IMG/VR virus record: IMGVR_UViG_3300009159_000359
Coordinates: 1-22,264 of that record
DNA length: 22,264 bases
Reading direction: 5' to 3' (one strand)
From: a virus
Below, piece by piece: positions 13,374-19,453 of the stretch (the first letter of the stretch is position 1; each line of letters starts with the position of its first letter). Both the position numbers and the translations under genes were made by a program. The notes under the pieces were generated by a model, which was given only the letters and a program-made list of their open reading frames with translations, was not told where the DNA came from and searched no databases.

Positions 13374-13767
13374 GGACGCACTTGCAGAGGCTTTTCCCGC
13401 TGTAGAAGCAGGGATCCAGCCTTTCGGTAGCCGCGTTCTGATCCAGATAAGGACAGCTAAAAAGAAATCCACAGGGGGTATTATCTTAGACCTTGGCACG
13501 CAAGACACCGAGAAGTGGAACACACAGGTCGGTAAGGTTGTGCAGGTCGGACCATTAGCCTTTAAGAACCGCAATGACATGACCACATGGCCGGAAGGCG
13601 AGTGGTGTGCTGCGGGTCAATTTGTTCGGGTACCTAAATACGGCGGAGACCGTTGGGAATCTAGAATTCCTGACACAGACTCTACCGCAATGTTCGTAAT
13701 CTTTAACGACCTTGATATTATTGGGCGAGTCCTTGGCGACCCATTAGCTATCAAGGCATTCATCTGA
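13354..13767 (+). CDS. GroES-like co-chaperonin
   Basis: GroES-type proteins cap the GroEL folding chamber, and some phages encode their own version to fold capsid protein. The 137-residue protein follows the GroES plan: an N-terminal strand GIQPFGSRVLIQI (about 19-31), the mobile-loop position KKKSTGGIIL (37-46), VGKVVQVGPLAF (about 60-71) matching the GEVLAVG strand of GroES, FVRVPKYGGDRWE (about 91-103) for the roof region, and the terminal DLDIIGRVLG matching ESDILA. It is longer than bacterial GroES (about 97 residues) because of N-terminal, central and C-terminal additions. GAGGA lies before the ATG. Its place just before the scaffold and capsid genes fits a role in capsid folding with host GroEL. 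Confidence 0.75.
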   Translation: MATMTYEDALAEAFPAVEAGIQPFGSRVLIQIRTAKKKSTGGIILDLGTQDTEKWNTQVGKVVQVGPLAFKNRNDMTTWPEGEWCAAGQFVRVPKYGGDRWESRIPDTDSTAMFVIFNDLDIIGRVLGDPLAIKAFI

Positions 13768-13782
13768 AAAAGGAGATGACGC

Positions 13783-14709
13783 ATGGCTAATACAATAAAA
13801 GAGACAGACGACGACAAGGACGAAATAGTAATTGTTGAAGACAAAAGTAAGATGCCGGTTGTAGAAGAAGATCAAGAAGATGACCGGTTAGCCTCGGCCG
13901 CAGAAGAAGAAAGCGCTGTAGATGAAAAAGAGCGAGAGGCCATCAGAGAGCGCCGCCGCAAAGAAAAAGCAGACCGTAAAGATCGCAGAGACGTAGCGAT
14001 CAAGAGGGACAAGACCGAGCTAGACTTCCTGCGTGGACGCAACGACGATCTTGAGCGCAGGCTGACGGCCCAAGAGCAGAGGGCGTACGCGGGCGACATA
14101 AGCGCGTTGGACAACAGTATTGCTCAGGCTAGGCATCAGGCTGACCTAGCAGAGAAGGTTATCGCTAAGGCGGTAAATGCTGGTGTTGGCGAAGACGTGA
14201 CAAGGGCGATGCGATACAGAGACGAGGCACAGTCCCGTCTGCAACAACTTTCGTACGCCAAGCAACAGGCAGTCCCTCCCGCCCAGCCATCGACAATTGA
14301 TGACAGGACTATGCGTCACGCTCAAGAGTTCATCAAAGAAAATCCTTGGTACGACTCACAGGGCAGAGACGAAGACTCGTCTATTGTGATTGCGATTGAC
14401 CAAGCGATGAGCAGAGACGGTTACAACCCCCAGACTGAAGAGTATTGGACAGAGCTGCGTAAACGTGCGGCACGGCGCTTGCCTGAGAAGTTTGACGGCA
14501 AATCTGAAGACCGAGAAGAGCGCGTAGCGAGAGGCGGTCCTGCGGTAGGGTCAGGCAGAGAGCACGCCCCAGCATCGACACGCAAAGAGGTCTACATCAG
14601 CCCAGAGCGTAAGCAGGCACTGGTAGAGGCTGGCGTGTGGGACGACCCGGTGTTACGCATGAAGTACGTCAAGCGATACGCTGAGTACGACAAAACTAAC
14701 AGGGTCTAA
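13783..14709 (+). CDS. Probable scaffolding protein
   Basis: Scaffold proteins fill the prohead during coat assembly and then leave. The 308-residue protein has a very acidic N-terminus, a highly charged Arg/Glu/Lys helical stretch (about 45-100, likely coiled coil), a central helical region with Gln/Ala, a conserved-looking segment (AQEFIKENPWYD, then SSIVIAIDQAM and TEEYWTELRKRAARRLP) and a short charged C-terminus (DPVLRMKYVKRYAEYDK). Charge, coiled coil and position between portal and coat match scaffolds of P22-like phages. It has a strong AAGGAG ribosome binding site. The call is by position and character, not by a catalytic motif. Confidence 0.65.
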   Translation: MANTIKETDDDKDEIVIVEDKSKMPVVEEDQEDDRLASAAEEESAVDEKEREAIRERRRKEKADRKDRRDVAIKRDKTELDFLRGRNDDLERRLTAQEQRAYAGDISALDNSIAQARHQADLAEKVIAKAVNAGVGEDVTRAMRYRDEAQSRLQQLSYAKQQAVPPAQPSTIDDRTMRHAQEFIKENPWYDSQGRDEDSSIVIAIDQAMSRDGYNPQTEEYWTELRKRAARRLPEKFDGKSEDREERVARGGPAVGSGREHAPASTRKEVYISPERKQALVEAGVWDDPVLRMKYVKRYAEYDKTNRV

Positions 14710-14725
14710 AAAACAGTTGAAGTAT

Positions 14726-14754
14726 TTGCATTTATCTGCTTGCAACTCTATACT
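14726..14754 (+). promoter_or_regulatory. Candidate promoter in the scaffold-to-capsid gap
   Basis: TTGCAT (14726-14731), a 17-nt spacer and TATACT (14749-14754) form the best-spaced promoter in the window, in a 74-nt gap and about 30 nt before the next start codon. An internal promoter here would boost expression of the capsid genes. Confidence 0.45.
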
Positions 14755-14783
14755 AATTCTAATCGCTGAAAAGGAGCGACGTT

Positions 14784-15314
14784 ATGACAGACGAAAGATT
14801 AAAGAAATCCGCTGGAGACAAACGCGACAGCCGTACGATGACAGATCGTGCAGTTACACAGAACCGCGAAGTAACCGAAGACGAGCGGGTTGAAATGTTC
14901 CGTCAACAGTTTTTTCAGTCCAGTTTACCGGACTTACCAAAACTTCCCGGCTGGCATGCGTGCTGGCTGACCACGACTAACCCTCGTGATTCGATCCATA
15001 TGCGGATCCGGTTAGGCTACGAGCCTATCAAGCCTGAGGATGTTCCAGGCTGGGAATACGCAACCCTTAAGACGGGTGATTGGGCTGGACTTATCGGGGT
15101 GAACGAGATGCTTGCTTTTAAGCTGCCAATGTCTCTGTACCAGAAGTACATGAAGGAAGCTCACCACGACGCTCCTTTGAGAGAAGAAGAGAAACTTACC
15201 GATACGGCTGAGTTTCTTGAGCAGCAAGCACGAGTGTCTAAGTCGCGGATTGACATGGGAGATGGTAACAAGGAAATCGGACAAAACCGGGAAGCTCGTT
15301 TCGATCTTTCCTGA
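14784..15314 (+). CDS. Hypothetical head-region protein (176 aa)
   Basis: The ATG is preceded by GGAG at 8 nt and follows a promoter candidate. The N-terminus is charged and probably disordered (residues 1-35). A compact, aromatic-rich core follows (LPGWHACWLTTTNPRDSIHMR, then LGYEPIKPEDVPGWEY), and the C-terminus is helical and charged (LREEEKLTDTAEFLEQQARVSKSRIDMGDG). It sits between the scaffold and the decoration-like gene, so it is probably involved in head assembly. I recall similar proteins at this place in uncultured phages, without a known function. No enzyme motif is visible. Confidence 0.7.
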   Translation: MTDERLKKSAGDKRDSRTMTDRAVTQNREVTEDERVEMFRQQFFQSSLPDLPKLPGWHACWLTTTNPRDSIHMRIRLGYEPIKPEDVPGWEYATLKTGDWAGLIGVNEMLAFKLPMSLYQKYMKEAHHDAPLREEEKLTDTAEFLEQQARVSKSRIDMGDGNKEIGQNREARFDLS

Positions 15315-15346
15315 CCGAATCTTTCAATCAACCATTAGGAGTCACT

Positions 15347-15946
15347 ATGTCTACGACTAGCGCACCATATGGTTTTCGGCCTTCGTTCCACAACAGTGGA
15401 CAAATTCGTCCGAAAGCCTACACGATTGCCACAGGTTACGCTGCGACAATCTTTTCTGGAGATCCCGTTAAGCTAGTAAGCACCGGGACCATTCAACTCG
15501 GCTCATCTGACGGTACACGTACCGGCACTACAGATGGCATTACTTTACTGGGTATCTTTGCTGGCGTTGAGTACAACGACGCAAGTGGCAAGCCTACCAT
15601 TTCACCCTTTTGGCCCGCGTCCACCACAGGCACAGAAATTGTTGCGTATGTGTACGACGACCCAGAAACTTTGTACGACGTACAGTACGCAAACCCAGGA
15701 ACACCAGGCACCACATCAGTACAGGTTGATGTTGGGGCACAGGCTGACTGGCGTGTGGCTTCCCCTGGCGGTTCTACCTCCACCGGTATCAGCAGCACGT
15801 ACCTAACCGCGCTTGTAGCTACTTCTGGTCAATTCCAGATCACTGGCTCTGCGTACCTTGTCACCGACTCTTTAACTGATGCCTATGTAAGCATGACCGT
15901 TCGCTTGAACGAAGCTGCCTACAAAGCACCTGTTAACGCCATTTAA
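15347..15946 (+). CDS. Putative capsid decoration or minor structural protein
   Basis: The 199-residue protein starts at an ATG with GGAG 5-6 nt upstream and immediately precedes the major capsid gene. It is rich in Thr, Ser, Gly and Ala and looks all-beta: repeated short strands such as YTIATGYAATIFSGDPVKLV, TLLGIFAGVEYND, TGTEIVAYVYDDPETLYDVQ and YVSMTVRLNEAAY. The opening SAPYGFRPSFHNSG is typical of a family of phage structural proteins that I remember next to coat genes. Decoration or stabilisation of the capsid is inferred from position and fold character. Confidence 0.65.
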   Translation: MSTTSAPYGFRPSFHNSGQIRPKAYTIATGYAATIFSGDPVKLVSTGTIQLGSSDGTRTGTTDGITLLGIFAGVEYNDASGKPTISPFWPASTTGTEIVAYVYDDPETLYDVQYANPGTPGTTSVQVDVGAQADWRVASPGGSTSTGISSTYLTALVATSGQFQITGSAYLVTDSLTDAYVSMTVRLNEAAYKAPVNAI

Positions 15947-15960
15947 GGGGGGACTGAATC

Positions 15961-16875
15961 ATGGCTACTCCAATGAGAAGTACGGACTTCAGATCCATAG
16001 TTGAGCCAATCCTCAACGAAGTATTTGATGGCGTTTATAACCAACGTGCAGACGAGTGGAAACAAGTCTTCACAGAACAGAAAGGCATCCCACGCAACTA
16101 TCATGAAGAACCCGTTCTTTATGGTTTTGGTGCGGCGCCTGAGTTGCCCGACGGTATGGCTGTAAGCTACCAGTCTGGCGGCGTGTTGTTCCTACAACGT
16201 TACCTCTACAAAGTATACGGTCTGGCGTTCAGCTTGACCAAAGTGCTTGTAGAAGACGGCGATCATATCCGTATCGGTCAGACCTACTCCAAACACTTGG
16301 CGCAGTCTTTGATCGAAACGAAAGAAACGTTGTCGGCTAACGTATTGAACCGTGCGTTTAACAGTGCGTATGTTGGTGGTGACGGCGTATCGCTGATCAG
16401 CACTGCGCATCCGATTGTTAGCGGCACGTTCAGCAATCAGTTGAGCACAGCTGCCAACTTGTCACAAACATCACTTGAGCAGATCCTCATCCAGATCCGC
16501 AACGCTGTTGACAACAACGGCAAGCGTATCCGTTTGACGCCTACTCAGATTGTGGCAGGCCCAAGCAACGTGTTCCAAGCTGAAGTATTGCTGAAGTCTG
16601 TTCTGCGTACCGGCACTGCCGATAACGACATCAACCCTGTTAAGAGCATGGGTCTGTTGGCTAAAGGTCAGGCTAATCTGTCACGTATCACCTCGTCCAC
16701 CGCTTGGTGGGTACAGACTGATGCGCCAGAAGGCATGAAGCTGTTAATGCGTCGTGGTCTTGAGAAGTCTATGGAAGGTGATTTTGAAACCGACTCCATG
16801 CGCTACAAGGCAACCGAGCGTTACACTGTGGGCTGGACTGACCCGCGTGGTCTTTTCGGAACCGCTGGTGTTTAA
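15961..16875 (+). CDS. Major capsid protein
   Basis: This 304-residue protein would form the icosahedral shell. It follows the scaffold and decoration-like genes, has a long purine-rich GGGGGG ribosome binding site and is followed directly by a strong terminator, as expected for the most highly expressed head gene. The N-terminal helix (SIVEPILNEVFDGVYNQRAD), the central long helix (HIRIGQTYSKHLAQSLIETK), the segment IRNAVDNNGKRIRLTPTQIV and the C-terminal loop region (SVLRTGTADNDINPVKSMGL) match the general layout of HK97-fold coats from environmental phages. There is no clear N-terminal protease-processed delta domain, consistent with use of a separate scaffold. Confidence 0.85.
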   Translation: MATPMRSTDFRSIVEPILNEVFDGVYNQRADEWKQVFTEQKGIPRNYHEEPVLYGFGAAPELPDGMAVSYQSGGVLFLQRYLYKVYGLAFSLTKVLVEDGDHIRIGQTYSKHLAQSLIETKETLSANVLNRAFNSAYVGGDGVSLISTAHPIVSGTFSNQLSTAANLSQTSLEQILIQIRNAVDNNGKRIRLTPTQIVAGPSNVFQAEVLLKSVLRTGTADNDINPVKSMGLLAKGQANLSRITSSTAWWVQTDAPEGMKLLMRRGLEKSMEGDFETDSMRYKATERYTVGWTDPRGLFGTAGV

Positions 16876-16880
16876 GTAAT

Positions 16881-16915
16881 AAAGAGAGGGGGGTTTCGGC
16901 TCCCCTCTTTGTTTT
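16881..16915 (+). terminator. Rho-independent terminator after the capsid gene
   Basis: AAAGAG plus a G run (16881-16893) pairs with CTCCCCTCTTT (16900-16910), with one bulged A, and is followed by GTTTT. It lies 5 nt after the capsid stop codon, so it would end or attenuate the head operon before the downstream virion genes. Confidence 0.8.
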
Positions 16916-16928
16916 ACCGGGATAACCC

Positions 16929-16971
16929 GTGTATCTGACAGCCCCGGCTGACGTCATGCAGACAGATACGC
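16929..16971 (+). promoter_or_regulatory. Stem-loop leader before the small virion genes
   Basis: GTGTATCTG (16929-16937) pairs with CAGATACGC (16963-16971) over 9 bp with one G-U pair. A small inner hairpin CAGC/GCTG lies at 16939-16950. It ends 25 nt before the next start codon. It may stabilise a processed mRNA or mark a control site; I see no good promoter in this gap. Confidence 0.4.
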
Positions 16972-16996
16972 ACAACTCGCATGAGAGGAGATTCAC

Positions 16997-17482
16997 ATGG
17001 CTTCAACTACTTTTTCCGGCCCAGTAACGTCCACAAATGGCTTTATTGGTGCCCTCACTGGTAATGTAACAGGTAATGTAACAGGTAATGTAACAGGCAA
17101 CATTGCAGGCTCAGGCACCATCACCCATGCCACAACATCCGCAATTAACGCTACAGCAACGGCAACCGCCGCGCAGGTAGCAACCGGCTACATCACTTCT
17201 ACTTCAGCCTCAGCTACTGCCATCACTCTGCCTACAGGCACGTTGTTGGGCGCAGCTCTTGGTGCAGCTAAAGGTACAATTTTTGACCTTTACATAGACA
17301 ACACTGCCGGTGCTAGTACCGTGACCATTGTTGTTGCGGTAAACGGTATCTTGTCCACCGCAGCCGCAGACACTCCAGGTAGCTTTGGTGACCTGACTAT
17401 TGCCGCTGGTGTAACTGGCTTGGCTCGCTACACAATCATGTTTTCGAGCGCAACTGCGTACGTGTTCACACGCACTGCTTAA
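16997..17482 (+). CDS. Small Gly/Thr/Ala-rich virion protein (161 aa)
   Basis: The ATG has AGAGGAG 6 nt upstream. The protein opens with STTFSGPVTSTNGFIGAL, then repeats GNVT three times (residues about 22-33, from 12-bp DNA repeats), then a low-complexity Ala/Thr stretch and a beta-rich C-terminal half (GTIFDLYIDNTAGASTVTIVV, then RYTIMFSSATAYVFTRT). This N-terminal repeat plus beta C-terminus is typical of small surface or head-fibre proteins of environmental phages. It follows the capsid gene but is separated from it by a terminator. The exact place in the virion is unknown. Confidence 0.65.
   Translation: MASTTFSGPVTSTNGFIGALTGNVTGNVTGNVTGNIAGSGTITHATTSAINATATATAAQVATGYITSTSASATAITLPTGTLLGAALGAAKGTIFDLYIDNTAGASTVTIVVAVNGILSTAAADTPGSFGDLTIAAGVTGLARYTIMFSSATAYVFTRTA
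17060..17107 (+). repeat. 12-bp tandem repeat inside the 161-aa gene
   Basis: GGTAATGTAACA is present three times without change (17060-17095), followed by a diverged fourth unit. Each unit encodes GNVT. Copy number could vary by slippage without breaking the frame. Confidence 0.9.
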
Positions 17483-17494
17483 TAGGAGGTTCTT

Positions 17495-17905
17495 ATGGCA
17501 GACGCGGTAACGACTCAAGTTATTCTTGACGGTGAACGTGATTTCATCGGCAAATACACCAACATATCAGACGGCACAGGCGAGAGCGCGGTCGTTAAGA
17601 TCGACGTGTCTACGCTTGCGGTAAATGGGTTTGGTCGTGCCTGTAACGGGGTCAAGATCAACCGTATATGGGCTAACACCCACGGCATGGAAGTTAAAAT
17701 GTTGTGGGACGCAACGACGGATGTTTTTGCGTGGATGATTCCTCAGAACGTGTCGTACAAGATGGACTTTAGTATGTTCGGCGGAATCCCAAACAATGCA
17801 GGTGCGGGCGTTAACGGTAACCTATTGTTTACAACCGCAGACGCAAGCTCAGGCGACATGTATACGATTGTGCTTGAATGCACAAAAACCTATGCAAGCG
17901 CGTGA
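17495..17905 (+). CDS. Virion structural protein of unknown role (136 aa)
   Basis: The ATG has a full AGGAGG ribosome binding site 5 nt upstream, 12 nt after the previous stop. The protein appears beta-rich, with conserved-looking stretches ISDGTGESAVVKIDVSTL, GVKINRIWANTHGMEVKMLW, MDFSMFGGIPNNAGAG and a terminal YTIVLECTKTY. Proteins of this pattern are, as I recall, annotated as virion structural proteins in marine and freshwater phages. Their place is between coat and head-tail adaptor, so a head or neck component is likely. No enzymatic motif is visible. Confidence 0.7.
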   Translation: MADAVTTQVILDGERDFIGKYTNISDGTGESAVVKIDVSTLAVNGFGRACNGVKINRIWANTHGMEVKMLWDATTDVFAWMIPQNVSYKMDFSMFGGIPNNAGAGVNGNLLFTTADASSGDMYTIVLECTKTYASA

Positions 17906-17911
17906 TAATTT

Positions 17912-18085
17912 ATGAGCAAGACATATAAAATTGTTAAAGAGTTTTCGTTTCCTACGTCGCAAGGGTTTACTGGCTCTGCTGGTAAACAGTCCGTCAGTGC
18001 TTACGCTGTGGGTGGGAAGGTAGCCACCCCTTGCGCTTGTGGCGGTTATACCATGCGATCGAAGGGCGGAAAGTCTAAGAAGTAG
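17912..18085 (+). CDS. Small Gly-rich protein with CAC motif (57 aa)
   Basis: An ATG at 17912, 6 nt after the previous stop, opens a 57-codon frame ending in TAG at 18083-18085. No clear Shine-Dalgarno site is seen, so it may depend on coupling. The sequence has a mixed N-terminus (KTYKIVKEFSFPTSQG), the motif AYAVGGKVATPCACGG and a basic tail (RSKGGKSKK). The YAVGGK motif recalls the YAxGG boundaries of the giant protein. The close Cys pair could bind a metal. The role is unknown; reading-frame length, operon spacing and protein-like content support it. Confidence 0.55.
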   Translation: MSKTYKIVKEFSFPTSQGFTGSAGKQSVSAYAVGGKVATPCACGGYTMRSKGGKSKK

Positions 18086-18086
18086 C

Positions 18087-18115
18087 GTGTCATGTTTTAT
18101 TATTTGAATTATACT
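18087..18115 (+). promoter_or_regulatory. Candidate promoter before the head-tail adaptor gene
   Basis: GTGTCA (18087-18092), 17 nt, then TATACT (18110-18115) lie in an 85-nt gap about 55 nt before the adaptor start. The sequence after the -10 (TCAGGCATCG) nearly matches that after the 4523 box. A small hairpin (TGCTG/CAGCA, 18131-18143) follows in the leader. Confidence 0.45.
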
Positions 18116-18170
18116 TCAGGCATCGGGGAATGCTGCACCAGCACCCAGCTGACTATTATCTAGGGTTAGT

Positions 18171-19151
18171 ATGGCATATTCTGGTAGCGTGGGTGAGGTT
18201 ACATTCAACGCACTGAAGGTGGTTGACCACGCCTTCAGACGCTGTCGTTTGCCTGCCCAGGCCATCACATCAGAAATGCACAGCTACGCGCTAGACTCTC
18301 TAGCGTTTCTTATTTCCGAACTCGCAAACATCAAAACACCTAGCTGGTGCATTGAGAGGATAATCCTTCCGATGTACGAAAATCAGCCTATAGTGACGCT
18401 TCCTATTGGAACGATTGATGTATTAAACCTCAACTATCGTGTGTTGCAGGAGCTGACTGGGACCACGGTCACAACGTCAACCTCTTACACCGTTAGCTTC
18501 TCTTCAGCGACCACCGTAAACACCATTGGCATAAAATGGTCTGCCGCGTCTGTTCCGGTAACGTTTCAGGTAAGCACGAACGGCACGACGTGGACCACGG
18601 TCGGGACCTCTACAGACATTGTCAGTTCTGGCGAGATAACGTGGACCGACATATCGGGGGCCTTGTCATACGCTTACTTCCGTATTACCTCAATAGCGAC
18701 GCTGTCATACACCAGCATAACGCTTGGCAATATGCCGCAAGAGATCCCGCTTGGCCAGCTCAACCGAGACGGCTACGTCAATCAGAGCAATCAGGTATTT
18801 CCAGGCCGTCCTGCCAGTTACTACTACCAGCGTGACCTGCCGGAGCCTATCGTAAGGATATGGCCAGCCCCTTTCTCCGCCGCTGAGCAGGCACAGCTGA
18901 TACTTTGGCGCCACAGACAGATCATGGACACGAACAACCTGCAGCAAGAGATTGAGGTCCCCCAGCGATGGCTAGAGGCTATCGTCAACGGGCTAGCTGC
19001 AAGGGTCGCTCTAGAGACCCCTGCTGTTGATATTAGTTTGATCCCGATGCTCGACCAGCGGGCTGCTGTGAGCGTACAGAGGGCTTGGGACGGGGACAAC
19101 GACGGCTCGCCGATACAGATTAACCCTGGCATAGGATGCTACACAGCATGA
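18171..19151 (+). CDS. Head-tail adaptor, P22 gp4-like, with inserted beta domain
   Basis: Adaptor proteins of the P22 gp4 type bind under the portal ring, stabilise packaged DNA and receive the tail. The 326-residue protein has a helical N-terminus typical of such adaptors (ALKVVDHAFRRCRLPAQAIT, then YALDSLAFLISELANIKTPS), a downstream segment with PASYYYQRDLPEPIVRIWPAP, and a helical C-terminus (QRWLEAIVNGLAARVALETP). Between them, residues about 96-186 form a Thr/Ser-rich beta insert (SFSSATTVNTIGIKWSA, FQVSTNGTTWTTVG, SYAYFRITS) resembling a discoidin (F5/8 type C) fold, which often binds carbohydrate. AGGG lies before the ATG. The gp4 assignment is by pattern and position. Confidence 0.72.
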   Translation: MAYSGSVGEVTFNALKVVDHAFRRCRLPAQAITSEMHSYALDSLAFLISELANIKTPSWCIERIILPMYENQPIVTLPIGTIDVLNLNYRVLQELTGTTVTTSTSYTVSFSSATTVNTIGIKWSAASVPVTFQVSTNGTTWTTVGTSTDIVSSGEITWTDISGALSYAYFRITSIATLSYTSITLGNMPQEIPLGQLNRDGYVNQSNQVFPGRPASYYYQRDLPEPIVRIWPAPFSAAEQAQLILWRHRQIMDTNNLQQEIEVPQRWLEAIVNGLAARVALETPAVDISLIPMLDQRAAVSVQRAWDGDNDGSPIQINPGIGCYTA

Positions 19152-19450
19152 GCGCATTCTTAGACCCAAGCGGACAACCGACATATGGCATTGCTATATG
19201 CGGACGTTGCTCGCGTAAGATGTTTTTGTCTGACTTGTCGCCCGACCCGAACTACCCAGGGCTGATGGTTTGCCGTGAAGACCGAGACCAGTACGACCCT
19301 TACAGGTTGGCGCCACGCGGTCCAGACCAGATTATCTTGCCATTTGTTCGTCCTGACTTGCCCGTTAACACGCACCCTTCTGGTCTTATCCAAGAAGCCG
19401 GCGACGAATTTATTATCACCGAAGACGGTGATAGTTACTTGGAGATTTAA
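19148..19450 (+). CDS. Small protein with a CxxC motif, possible zinc ribbon (100 aa)
   Basis: I chose ATG 19148 because it overlaps the adaptor stop (ATGA), implying coupling. An in-frame ATG at 19136 would add four residues but overlaps the upstream gene more. The N-terminal half has CGRCSRKM (CxxC) and a later MVCREDRDQYDPYRLAPRG, suggesting a small metal-binding or structural domain. The C-terminal half is Pro- and acid-rich (PFVRPDLPV, then DEFIITEDGDSYLEI). Proteins of this type follow gp4-like adaptors in other environmental phages as far as I recall, with unknown function. Confidence 0.65.
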   Translation: MSAFLDPSGQPTYGIAICGRCSRKMFLSDLSPDPNYPGLMVCREDRDQYDPYRLAPRGPDQIILPFVRPDLPVNTHPSGLIQEAGDEFIITEDGDSYLEI

Positions 19451-19453
19451 GGG

